A DNA stretch of 64,000 nt from Gnetum montanum. Taxonomy: Eukaryota > Streptophyta > Gnetopsida > Gnetales > Gnetaceae. Location: assembly GCA_015680685.1 (NCBI GenBank), contig MNCI01034224.1, forward strand, positions 800,244 to 864,243, given 5' to 3'. Under the pieces are notes generated by a model, which was not told the DNA's origin, did not search any database, and saw only the letters and a list, made by a program, of their open reading frames with translations. This document shows positions 33,905 through 45,632 of this stretch, one piece after another; the stretch's first letter is position 1; every line of letters starts with the position of its first letter. Made by a program: the position numbers and the translations under genes.

Positions 33905-36370
33905 TCATGTAGTTCCAGGTGGCGGTGGCTCCTCTATTGGTGCATTCCCTTTGTCTTGTGCTCCAGGTTTTGAGGCTTGATAGCATTGAAGTATGGCCTA
34001 GAGCTTCTCCTCTTCAGTTTGAGGGTCTTGTGCCATCCATGCTAATGTTCCAATGTTTGACGGATTCGACACTTTCCATGGACAGGGTAGTTGTGAAAAC
34101 ATTTGGTTGGCCTTGACATACCAAGCCGCGAATACTTGTTGTTCCTCCTCATAGGCTCTAGCTTTATCCTTGTACTCCTAAAAATATGCTAGCTATTGAG
34201 CCAATTCTATTATAACACCTTTTTTCCCTTGATAGCTAGCTTTTACCACCTCAAGTTCAGAATTTTCAACTTCGAGCTTTTCCAATAGCTTCTTACGCTT
34301 TGCAAATTCTAATTCGTATTTGATGTGGCTGGTTGCTACCTACTGCTCGAGCTCTAACCTTGGGCACCCTATTGTTAACATGGCAAGGTTGGCATATCTC
34401 AGATTTTCCAACTCCATGTATTTTGTCAAATCCTGAATCTACAGGTCCCGAATTTTAACTTCCACTTGGTGGGCGAAGGCATATGTGTCCAATATGGCCT
34501 GCCAATCAGTGTGTTGAGCACTAATAGTGTTGATTTGGGCCTTGGTCATATGAATCTCCTTTTCAAGGATCTATTTATACATCCCCACCTAATCACGAAA
34601 GTGATCCTTCAGCTTCTCATGTTGTTTAGCCTCGTTCTGCCACGCACTTATCTCAATAGCTAACTTTTGACGAATGGCGCGTACCTCCTCCATCGAGAGG
34701 GTTCGATTCTCTCTGGCTAAACGGCTTACATCTCAGTTTACCCAGATAAATTGTTCTCACAGTTGATGGAAGTGTTTCTCAAGAACATTCTTTTGCTTTT
34801 CCACAATGGTCAACTAAAGGTTGTCTGTAACGAGCTACTTGTTTTCTTCTTGTAAGGCCTTGAGTGCCTTGGTACGCGCATGAGTTTGTGCCTATGCTGT
34901 GGAGGCATCCTAAACAACCTTCTCTTTTTCATCAGCCACCTTTTTATTCTCCACTATTAGCTTGGTTAGTTGCTTAATTCTAAAATTTTTTAGCTGGTCT
35001 ATGGGAACAAATTGCAGAGGCTCCCGCTATGCTTCTTGTAAGGGCATGAGCTGCTCTTGTAGTTTCTGCACCTAGCTTTAGCATGCTCGGCCCTCACTTC
35101 TCTTAAGACCAACTTGCCCTTTGTGGAAATGAGATCTAACTGAATTACCATAACATCCTAAGGGATTTCAAATAGGGACATCATTACTTGCCCTGTTTGG
35201 AGCAATCAATCAAGTGCATCCTAATGTTCCGTAGGAGTCATTGAGGTTCCAGCCAAAGTTTGAACATCCCATTCTCCTGTGAGATCTACCGGTGGCACAA
35301 CAGGTACGTTGAAGGACTCTTTGATTTGATCCGTGACCACTTCTACAGCTCCCATGGAATCCTAGTGTTTCATGACCACCACAGTGGCCCCTTCATCAAT
35401 CTCTAATTGCACCTGGAAAGATGTCGTGTTTCCTGAGATCTATTGTGACCATCTACTTTCCCCTCCTCCTGTGTGAATAGACATTTTACCCCTTGTATGA
35501 TCCAAAGAAATAGTGGGCTGAATGACATAATCGATGATGTGGAAGAGGTTTGCATCATCACAACTTCCCCAACTAACCATCTCAGTAATGGCCCTGAGAT
35601 GGCTCATCGATGATCTGTAGTCTTGTGGAAGTGGAAACTAATCCTGGCCTGTGCTAGACCTTACTTCTTGTTGTTGGCTAGGACCTATGCTTGGAGGTTA
35701 GTTGGGTCCTGCAAGTTGAGTTGCAGTTGATCTAGCCATCTATTCTTCTTCTTATTCTAGTCCCAGCTCTTCACCAGTGCTTTTCCTTGGAGTTGGCGCC
35801 TTTAGCAATTCAGCATATGAAGCAGTTTGGGATTTGTAGAGGACATCATTGGTGTACCCCTAAATACTAGCACATCGACAAAGCTTTCTAATAAGACAAG
35901 GAAAAGGTAGCACCAGTTTCCCTGTCTTTCGTTTCTTCGAACTGCCTCAGGATCTCTATTAAATATAGATGGGACAAGTTAGCGCTAATACTTCCCATCA
36001 GCACTACACATCGTCTAACCGCATACATTGATATTCTTTTCAGATCCTTTGTGGGAAAGAGGTGATATGTTCCAATTTTGAAGTAAACCCTCTCTTCCAT
36101 CATCAACTCACCAAATGTTTTATCTCTACCATAAGCCTTCTCCAACCAATACTTTCGCACATCAGGGTCTAAATGGATGGATAACTGAGCAACTCTAGGC
36201 AATGTATTCAGAAGGTTTAACACTTCCGAAATGGCCTACATGGAGAAGTCAACTGTCACACCATAAATATTGACCGTACTGCATTGCTTCCTATTGTGCC
36301 AAAATTGATACGTCTCTCCTAGGTACCAGGCACTACTTTCAAAGAGGATAGACCATAAGGGAGACTCTTT
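33905..36370 (-). pseudogene. Element B second gene, 3' part
   Basis: Same gene as 19181-21974 in element A. Readable blocks include DKTFGELMMEERVYFKIGTY within 36223-35888 and coiled-coil pieces between about 35160 and 34200. The gene ends at the corresponding TGA (33905-33907). T1 interrupts it at 36371. The 5' end continues at 50117. Stops occur throughout, so it is inactive. Confidence 0.7.
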
Positions 36371-37691
36371 TATAACAATGGAAAACGTCGATCCCTGGAA
36401 ATACCAAACAAAAATCTGTGTACACAGTTTTAACCCTGGATCCGTGTGAGGGCCGTGTTGCAGAAAGACGAATCCGAGGTGCCCTGAACAGTCTTGTCGA
36501 TCAGACAGGGACATACTTAACTAGTAAATTATTTTTGTAATAATTTGATGGTGAAACAAAGATCTTTTATAAGGCAATGCAATATTGTTAATTCTGGAAA
36601 TAATTGAAAAAATGATGTAAACAATTTAGATGTGATTGCTAGATCTATATAAATAAGATGCAAGGAATGAGATTTGTAGGGAATACGATTACCAGATCTG
36701 GGATTCAATTTATGAACACAATATGTTTGATACAATTATTACAGGCAGGCTTTGGTTTGGATGAAGCACATGCCAGTAGCAAGAAAGTTATCTAAAGATG
36801 AAACAAACGAGGGGTCAATCTACCTTGTTCTAGCCAATTTGGATGCAAGGAAGTTGGACCCTGGGGGGAATATTAGATAGCTGATTTTTTTTGATCCAGA
36901 GCTCTTGCCAATCACCTCCGATGTTCTCACGATCGCTGATCCTCTTTTTCTTTTTGCTCTCTTGCTAATCTTGAAAAGAAAAAAGTTTTGCCAGCCCCTT
37001 GGTCTTCATCAACTGGAGCATTTATAAGGTTAAGATCAAGAGAGAAATGCGGTTTAGGTGACCCATGTCTTGAACCTGCAAAATTTCATTGATTTGATGT
37101 GGTAGTTGCTAAAGCTTACGACGTCACACTGCCTTATGCTTTAAAGCATAATGCGTTGTAAACTGGGAGTTTCGTGACAGGCTACTTCTTGATTACGCAA
37201 TGACATGTTGGAGAGCGTATCACATCGTACAGACTGCTGCTACTTATATTAAGCCACTGTTGTCCATGCTTAAATTATGCTGCACTGTGCTAGATTACAC
37301 TTCGCAGCATAATCTGGCGTAAAACAATGCACCTGTAAAGAAAGACGAAGTGTTTTGTTGAAGCCTTGAACTTTTGTCATCCCTAATGTTTGCGGCATAC
37401 TGTTGTCTAACATTACGCTACATAATGCGATGTTACACTATGTTGCGTAATGCAGCATAATTTTCCAAAAAGTTAAAGTTTTCAAAATAGAGAACTTTGC
37501 AAAGTTGGAGGTTTTTGCAGCTATGCATCCATCGTTTTGCTCCGTCTTCTGGAATTTTCTTGTACTGTACCACGCAACGTGTTGGGACAAACCCTTGACT
37601 GAAAAGGAATTTGCTGCGCCGCGCCTTGTTGCAACCCTTTTTTTGAATCATCAATTTTTTGCTATATGGCTGAGACCGCAAAATCTTCTCA
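36371..37691 (-). repeat. T1 3' LTR
   Basis: About 1.32 kb, partner of 48797-50114, highly similar. It begins TATAACAATGG where the other copy begins TGTAACGATAG, so one terminal base is mutated. A 14-bp perfect palindrome (ATGCTTTAAAGCAT) lies at about 37136-37149. A minus-strand TATAAATGC box lies at about 37021-37030. The exact right edge is uncertain by a few bases. Confidence 0.85.
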
Positions 37692-39291
37692 GTGTTTCAA
37701 TGGCCTCTCTTTGTTGACGTTTAGAAGGCTTACCCGAAAGATGTCGACAAAGAATACGAAACACCGGAAAGGTAAATGCATCAACAGCATCTATCAGGGA
37801 CTGCTCAAATGTTGTTCTATCAAACTTAGAAGTGCGAGGATGGAGGGAAATAGAGTGTAGGAGGAATCTTACAGGAGTTAGGGATGGTAGGTTTGGGGAA
37901 GACTCAAATACATGAACATGAAGCTTCTCCAGACAAGTCATTACATCCTTTCGCTAATGTGTTTATGAAAGGTTACACTGTTATACTGCATATGGGGGGC
38001 TTACAAGGATGAGTTGTGTTATGCCCACATGGCCTGGATGAGTTTTTTTACATCCATTTTTCCAAGTATTACCCCCTCTTTTTTTCTTTTTTTTGTTATT
38101 TTTAAAAAAAATGCAAATTGCATGCCACAAGGTGAGCTGCGTTACGCCAGTTTATGGGCATGATAATGCTCACGTTCTATACAAGCAAAGAAGAGGGCAG
38201 GGATAATTATAAAGAGAAGGAAAGGGGAAAAAATAAGGTAAGGTACCCGATGGGGGGGAAGAGGTAGGGTTTGCACTTCCAAGTGACTAGGCTAGTCTAA
38301 GCAGCCACCTTAGGACACCATAGCACCTCACCTTCCAATGAAAGTATTCTCGATCAACACCGTCGTAACAAGTAACCTGCAAAACACAACATAGAGTAGG
38401 AAGCCAGAAATAAACGTCCCAATCGCTAAGGAGGGAGGCTGTTGAAACAAGAGCTATCCGAAGCGAGAAGGTGGACGGAGACCACAAAAGAGGGGCCCAA
38501 AGCAAGGGTGTCAACGTTGATGCCACAGTTCTTAAAGTTGCCATCGACAACCAGATTCATCTTGCTCGCAAAACTATGCAAAGAACACATCAGGTGAATC
38601 TGCGAAGCCAGAATCTGATGACGGTAATGGATGGAGGCTGCTGAGGCTATGGATGGCTGCAGTTTCATCAGGGCCCCAAGTGGCGAAGTTGATCCCAGGA
38701 GCTACAACTACAGAGTGGCTATCGTAGCAACATCTCCAAGGGGTCAGTAGTATGCCTTTCAGCATATCCGAGGAGTTAGTAGGATGCCAATGGGGTAATG
38801 ACGTTGCATCTGTTCCAACGCCTTACTCACTCCATCTGGTAGGGATGCAGTGCAAGAATGATCACGCTTACTTGCTTCATGGATGGCTTGTTGATAGATT
38901 CCAGTTTTGGGTCCTGGTTGATCGTTTTTGCTGGTTTTAAGTCTCAGCAGACCGTGGTCCTGGTTTAGCATCTGGACAGACTAAAGTCTGTTAGATTTAC
39001 ATCGTAGCAGATGACAGAAGGGCTAGTTTATGGTCCTAGTAGACCATGTTGTGGGTGTCAGTTTTATGTCATAACCCAGGGACAAGTTTGTGCTAATTTA
39101 GCATCTTAGCAAACGTGTGCTTACCTTGCCAGTTTCATGTCATGGAGGACGGTCCGAAACTTTGCCAGTTTAGCGTCTTGGTGGACGCGAGCAAGAGCTG
39201 CTAGTTTTACGTCGTAGCAAATGTGTACAACTTTGCTAGTTTTATGTTGTAGTGGACATTTTTTTACCTGAGTTTTGATCCAAGTCGATGT
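37692..39291. other. T1 3' spacer with a decayed tandem repeat
   Basis: I see no coding region that I can name. Between about 38940 and 39260 a phrase of the type 'gctagttttatgtcgtagcaaac' recurs at intervals of about 40-60 bp with strong divergence. It looks like an old tandem array inside the untranslated 3' region, which is common in Tat/Ogre elements. Confidence 0.5.
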
Positions 39292-40370
39292 TCAGATGTA
39301 ATACCGCTTCAAATATAGATGATTTACTAGATTTGATAACTCGTTGCAGTCAATATCTGCTAACTTCAATGCTCCGTTGCCGTATGCGCCGATGACCAGG
39401 AAAGGGCCTTCCCAGTTTGTAGAGAACTTTCCTGCTGGTTCACAAATGGCCTTGAGAACTAAATCTCCTTTCTCAATCGATTGTTGATGCAGGTTGTGCC
39501 GATGCTTCTGTCTTTGCTTATCCTGATATCTTTCGATGGTGTCGAGCATCTAGATGCATTTCTCCTCCATTGAGTCTAAATCCACGATTCTAGACTCATT
39601 GTGTTGAGTCTCATTTATAACTATAGATAGAATTGTCCACAATGAGGGAACCTGTAATTCCAAGGGCAACACTGCTTCGGATCCGTAGAATAGGCTATAG
39701 AGCGTCCTGTCTGTGGGTGTTCTGCACGTCATACGATACGCCCATAGCACATAGAGAATTTTTTCATGCCACCACTTCTTATTACTGTTGAGAATCTTCT
39801 TGAGTAAATTGATGATCACATTGTTTATTGCCTCTACTTGACCATTTTCTTGTGGGTAATAGGGTGAAGAAAAAGATTGTTTGATGCCAAGATTATTGCA
39901 AAAAGATTTGGTTTCTGTGCTACTAAATTATGGTCCATTGTCAGTCATAATAGTCATAGGGAGTTCAAATCTGGTTACAATATTATCTAAGATGAAACGG
40001 AAAACCTGTTTAGATGTAATCTTTCGTAGGGGGATAGCCTCAACCAACTTTGTAAAATACTCAGTGGCAGTGATAATGAAGCTATGACCTGTGGAAGATT
40101 TAGGCGCGATGGGACCTATGATGTCCAATCCCCATTGTTGGAATGACCAAGTAATTTGGGTAGTGTGTAACTTAGTTGGTGACACGTGTATTAGATTTGC
40201 ATAACATTGGCATGTGTCACACGTCTTAACCTTGGAAAGGCAGTCTTTTTCCATGTACAGCCAATAGTACCCTAACCATCTAATTTTAGAGATCATTACT
40301 CATGGGGCTACGTGTCCTCCGCACAGCCCTTCATGAACCTCGTTAACTATTCACTGTGCTTGGTCATTGT
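39292..40370 (-). pseudogene. T1 integrase
   Basis: On the minus strand the HHCC zinc-binding region is readable (VHEGLCGGH near 40350, with a stop soon after, and CDTCQCY at about 40205-40220). The catalytic core has the first Asp in WGLDIIGP and the second in MTDNGP (near 39930). A TAA stop follows directly. The frame then continues to the Glu in ENGQVEAIN (near 39840). A C-terminal domain typical of Gypsy integrase follows (GDLVLKAI...GKFSTNWEGPFLVI, 39549-39292). The catalytic residues are kept, but at least three stops inactivate this copy. Confidence 0.9.
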
Positions 40371-40588
40371 TAACATAGGTAAGCAATACCCCATTGAAAG
40401 AGTGTCTACAGAGAGTACTGTCTCCAAGGATGACGTATTTCCTGGCGTGCTTGCGCACGGCATCTTTTTATGCATGTGTTAGCTCGTGCGGTGGTTCGCC
40501 ATGCAGAAGGTAAGTTTTGATATTGTCATACCATTCTGACGCTCCCTCCCATGTTTAACGAGGAGATTTGAGCCACTTGAATGACAGG

Positions 40589-40984
40589 CTATATACATTC
40601 TATCATTAAAGCGGGCCAAGTGTCAAATAGGTGAGGTGGCACGTTTAGTGCCAGTGTTGCCAGTGCATCGACAACAGCGTTTTCATTACGCAACACGTGT
40701 TGGGCATCGGTTGTTATGAATTGTTTCAGGAGATCTTTAGCCATATCGCAATAGGGTTGTAGATGCGCAGCCTTGTAGGCGTAGACTCCTGTAATTTGAT
40801 TGATTACCAACATCGAATTGGCCATCAGCAATCCTCTGAGGAGCCCCTCATACTCTACCACATTGTTCGTATAAGGAAAAGTCAGGCGGTAAGCCGATGG
40901 ATGCACATCCTCAGGAGAAAGCGTAATAACAGTGGCAGCACTGCTGCCTCTAGTAGTTGAATCTCCGTTGAAGTATAACATCAC
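40589..40984 (-). pseudogene. T1 second (archaeal-type) RNase H
   Basis: 131 codons. Motifs are LYFNGDSTTRGS (the first catalytic Asp, normally in FDG, is Asn here), NNVVEYEGLLRGL with the catalytic Glu, LVINQITGVY, and NAVVDALATLA with the last Asp. This additional RNase H marks the Tat/Ogre group of plant Gypsy elements and is distinct from the RNase H attached to reverse transcriptase. The Asp-to-Asn change would abolish activity. Confidence 0.85.
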
Positions 40985-40999
40985 TTCAAGGCCTGTTGA

Positions 41000-42740
41000 T
41001 ATAGGGCTTAAACTATGTACATGTTCATCTGGAAACTCTAGCTCTATGGTAGCTCAATCGTTAATCGGTAACATTGCTAATTGGTCAACTATGGCTTGAC
41101 CTTTGGTAGATGACTGGCCAACATAACATAAATCAAAATCGGCTATGATAGCTTTCCAACGAGCTATCCTACAACTTTCATACAAATTGTTGGATATAAC
41201 TTGCAGAACGTTATTTTTACAAATTATGTTGACTTAACTACGGAAAAGATAATGCCTACATTTTTTAAGTGCGAAAACTAATGCCAAAAAGTTATGCTCT
41301 ACTTCGTTGTACCTTGTTTCATATGCAAATAGAGCATAACTGAGGTAATAGATAGGGGCTTCTGACCCATCATTCCTTTTCTGGCAAAGTAACGTAGCTA
41401 TAGACACGTTAAAGTTAGCTAGATAAATGTAGAAAATGTTTATCCCTTTGTGGCAGGAAAACTAATGGTAAGTGTTGCAGTTCTTCTTTTAAATTGTCAA
41501 ATGCATGCTGGCAGTCATTGGTCCATTCAAAATTGACACCCTTCTTTAGAAGATGTTGCATGGGGTGTAATTTATCTGTTAGTTTTGAAATGAACTACCT
41601 AATGAACTGAAGCCTGCCCTGTAACCCACGTAGTTCCTTGAGATTTGTTGGTGGCGTTAAATCGACGATGGCCTTAACCTTGTCAGGGTTGACTCGGATG
41701 CCAGTCTCTGATACCACAAACCCCAACATGCATCTGGTTTTGACTCCGAATACGCATTTCTTTGGGTTGAGCCGTAAGTCGTACTTGAGACATTATTTAA
41801 GGACTAACTCCAGGTCTTCTGAATGATCTTCGAACTCTATAGACTTGACAGCTATGTCATCTACGTAGTCATTCAATCTCCCTAAGAGGAAATCACTAAA
41901 TATGTAAGTCATGGCTCGTTGGTACGTTGCTCTGATGTTTTTTAGTCCAAAAGACATCATGGTGTAATAGAAGGTCCCCCAGGGCATCATGAATGTTGTG
42001 GTCAATTGGTGCTTTGGGTTAATACGTATTTGATTATAGCCTGAAAAACCATCCATAAAGGATAGGAGTGCGTGACCAGCGGTTGTGTCAATCAGTTGGT
42101 CGATAGTCGGTAATGGGAAGTTGTCCTTAATCGTAGCTTTTTTCAGATCTTGAAAGTCTATGCAGATGTGTATGCCTCCCATTTTCTTAGAGACAACTAC
42201 AATGTTGAACACCCAGTCTAAGTAATCAACTATGCGAATGAAACCAACCTGGTACAGCTTGGTGATTTCATTACGCACCGCTAGCGTAATTTCTGGCTTA
42301 ATCTTTCGTACCTTCTGTCTAATTGGTTTGACGCGTGGGTCTAAGATTATGTTGTGCTATATTAATCTTGGGTTTAAACCTAGCATGTCTTCATATGACC
42401 ACGTGAATATAGCAACATTGTTTTAGAGCACTTGGGTTATGTCACTTTACATCTATTGGTCTAGAAGGGAACTAACCCTAAGAGTTTTATTTTCACCCTT
42501 GTGCGTAACCACAAGGACCTCACTGAGAGGGTCTTCGGTTACATCACCAGCCTCCAGGTCGAGTGTTCAGGTCAGATGTTCTGGCCAGTCTGGGGATGTT
42601 CCCAATGTTGCTATGGTTGTGTCATAAAGGGAAAGGTTTGTTCCTACTAGCATGTGATCGTACTGTCTAATGATCTTCCCATGGGGCCCTGTTAAGGCTA
42701 AGGGTGTAGATAAAGCTGTGTCCATTTGTGAGTGGATTGT
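41000..42740 (-). pseudogene. T1 reverse transcriptase and RNase H
   Basis: The frame 42278-41793 contains the reverse transcriptase fingers and palm: VVSKKMGGIHICIDFQDLKK, FPLPTIDQLID, FMDGFSGYNQI, and the active site DYVDDIAVKS. The polymerase domain is therefore well preserved. The connected RNase H follows at about 41400-41220, readable as FAYETRYNEVEHNFLALVFA. Upstream, 42740-42300 encodes the linker in the same frame. Stops and a frameshift separate this part from the next domain. Confidence 0.9.
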
Positions 42741-44750
42741 CCTACAAAAAATTCCAAAAAAGTAGAAGTTGTTATATTGCTTTACTATCAATCTATTGAA
42801 TGATGATAATTTGTTTTTTTGTGCGTCAGAGTTGCGTGTTAGAGAAATTTCCAGTTTAAGGTCTTAATGGACCATTACAAATATGCATAGTTTGTAAAAA
42901 GAAATGCCGAGCTAAGCTGCCTAGACGCTAGCTTATGAAATGAGATGAAAGGTGCAACATGGCATGTCTAGCGTGTCGAAATGGTTGGATTTGAATTTCA
43001 CACTAACTGTAGTTAAAGCAGCCGAATTACGAGGTGATAAGCTATGCGTTAGTTTAGGGTCATTTTGGAACGTAACTCGCATGATATCTGCGACAGTAAT
43101 GCCCAGATCTTCGTGTTTTATGTCATATTGACACCTACATTTCAGGAAATTTCCGCGTCGATCGAGCAGAAAGAATCAGTTGGTTTTGAGCATTTTGTTT
43201 ATAAACCAATGGTTCATACTCAAAATAGGTTACCGATATCATGAATTTGGACCTAGTTATAGTGAGAAGAGAGCGTGAGCAAGGCATGAGCGGATGATTT
43301 TACGAGGACTTTGTTCAATTGCGACCTTTGCGACAATGGCACCCAAGGTTAAAGGAAAGAATGCTAAGTTGGCTAGGATAGACGAGATGCAGGAGAGTTT
43401 GCAGCGGGTTTCACAAGCCAGAGTAGAAGCTCTGGACGTTACCCCACTTAACTGGTAAGTTGTTGTCCACCCTTTTTTATGCTATTGTCATGTTTGTTGT
43501 AGCTTTGTGTTCTGTCTATTTTGGGTTCTAATGTTGTATCAGGTGTTAATGTCTATCTGCACGAACTGAACTATTGTTATGAAGACTTAGATGATATGGA
43601 ATAATGTTGTGTAAATATAATGTATAGCATGTAGATGTAATGTAATCAGAGTTTTGTAATAATTATATATTACGCTGGAGTAATACACAGCATTTTCTTT
43701 CATTGCCATTGTCAGGGACAGACCTTGAGCTATTACAAGGGTTTAGGCAGTTTTAGCTATGCACCTCCAGTATACGTTGTAATTTTCCAAGAATTATGCG
43801 AGCCCTAGTGTGGCGTAACGAATATTGATGTCTAGATTTTGTCTAACAGTAATACATTTGTATCCTATAGTATCATCCTAAAGCCCGTCCTAATCATTTT
43901 GGACATCGTGGACATTCTGTGTTGTGTTCATGTCCCCATGGCCAATGTTCCTCCTCCTCATGCTCGTCTAAAGGAGGAGGCTATGTGGTTAAATTAGCCT
44001 TGGGTTTTATTGTGGTGTAATGAAACAAGAGACTATATTTTTTTTCTTTTAACGTATTTGAGACAAGTTTCAGTATTAATTTTAATGTTCCTTTTGTTGT
44101 TTTCTTTTTATGTAAAGCATATGGTTTTAACGTTATGATAAATTGTGATTGGTTTTAAGAGTGTAGCGTCAATGCAGTTATTAGTTTGAAGCCACTACGG
44201 TCTGTTAAATTATCCAAATGTAAAGCTTAAATAAAATTGGTAGTTTACAGCTACCTAGGTTTTTTGAGTAGTTTAAGGTACCAGGCGTAAAAAAATTTCT
44301 AGTACAGAGCATAAGGGAGATTCAAGTACAGAGCGTAAATGACATTGCTAGTTTAAGGCCATTTCGGGCCTTGGGTAGTTTAAGGCCGTTTCGGGCCTTG
44401 GGTAGTTTAAGGCCATTTTGGGCCTTTTTTTTTCTTTTTAGTTTGTGAAGTGTAAGTTAGATTCAGGTATAAAGCATAAACAAAATTTGTGTTCCAAGCG
44501 TAAATGAGATTTAGACACAAAGCATAAATAAAATTGCTAGTTTAAGGCCATTTTGGGCCGTAGCTGATTTAGGTATCATTCGTAAATGAAGTTGCTAGTT
44601 TAGGACCATTTCGGGCCTTTGCGTAATTCGGGCGCAAAGTGTAGATAAGGTTGCTAGTTTAAGGCCATTTCGGGCCTTGGAGTAGCAGGAGTAAAGAAGA
44701 TAGAAATGCAAAGCCAAACACAAAGATAAACATGAGCATAATAAGACTAG
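42741..44750 (-). other. T1 non-coding interval between protease and reverse transcriptase, probable Ogre-type intron
   Basis: Protease and reverse transcriptase frames are in the same phase but are separated by 2 kb without coding potential. At its 3' end the minus strand has a pyrimidine-rich run ending TTTTTTGTAG directly before 42741, a good splice acceptor. I could not identify a convincing donor. The interval holds a tandem-like array at about 44330-44690 of 'agtttaaggccatttcgggcc' units. In legume Ogre elements an intron sits at exactly this place. Confidence 0.55.
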
Positions 44751-45632
44751 CTAGTGGAAAGCATAAATACATGCGTAAACATAAGAAGTATGTGTAGTAT
44801 TTAGGCAACATTGTTTCTTAATTGCCTTTATCTTTAATGACGCGTAAGGATGGGGAGACTCATGACCCTTCTCTTTCACATCACAGTCTTCTCCTTGGAA
44901 CGGTAGTTCAGCCCAAGTTAAGCCGTCATCTACCACCGTTTCAGCTTGTTCGGGTATTCGGGTAGGGGATTGATTCTCAGGCATTTTGATTTCTGACCCT
45001 TGTTCTGTCTCTATGTTATTAACAGCCTGAGGGGTTATTTCATCACCGCGGATAACCACTTCTCCTCCTGCGTAAGGCAAATGGATCTCCTGGTGAATGG
45101 GTGACAAAACTGCCCTCAGTTGGGCTAACCAAGACCTCCCAAGAATCAAATTGAATCTAGGCATCTCCTCAACCACGATAAACGTAGCATCTGTGGGGAA
45201 CTGGTCCCCTGCTACAAAGTTGATGTGGACGGTCCCTTTGACCTGCACCTGTGCCCCGTTGAATGAATTTAGGCATAACGTCATTGTAGGACTGATCTGA
45301 TCGATCAGGCCTAATTTATCCACTATGGGATAAGGGATGACATTAGTGGCCGCTCCATCATCTACATGTACCCTCCTTCTTCGATGTTGGCCGAATTGGA
45401 TGGTGATGAACATGGGTGTCGTTGTCACCTGACCTTCAGGAGTGTTCTTAATGGATTTGTCATGAAAGGTCAATGGGGTGGGATCTATTTTTTTAGCGGT
45501 GGGGGGAAGCATGACAAAATGGATTGCTTCTTCATCCATCGACAGGCTTTCGTCCACAAGTACAGACGTTAGCATGCGAACCATAGCCTCATGATGTGTC
45601 TGCGACATCATTAGCAAGTCATAGAGGCTCAA
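44751..45632 (-). CDS. T1 aspartic protease domain (open frame)
   Basis: An uninterrupted frame of 293 codons. The protease motifs are HVDDGAATNVIPYPIVDKLGL (read as two parts: VDDGAATNVI carries the catalytic Asp, in a D-G-A rather than the usual D-S/T-G form) and the closing NLILGRSWL. It sits in the +1 frame relative to gag, overlapping its end by about 14 bases. An A8 tract lies just upstream at about 45636-45643. The C-terminal end has no family features and may run into intron sequence. Confidence 0.8.
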   Translation of the reverse strand: MSLYDLLMMSQTHHEAMVRMLTSVLVDESLSMDEEAIHFVMLPPTAKKIDPTPLTFHDKSIKNTPEGQVTTTPMFITIQFGQHRRRRVHVDDGAATNVIPYPIVDKLGLIDQISPTMTLCLNSFNGAQVQVKGTVHINFVAGDQFPTDATFIVVEEMPRFNLILGRSWLAQLRAVLSPIHQEIHLPYAGGEVVIRGDEITPQAVNNIETEQGSEIKMPENQSPTRIPEQAETVVDDGLTWAELPFQGEDCDVKEKGHESPHPYASLKIKAIKKQCCLNTTHTSYVYACIYAFH

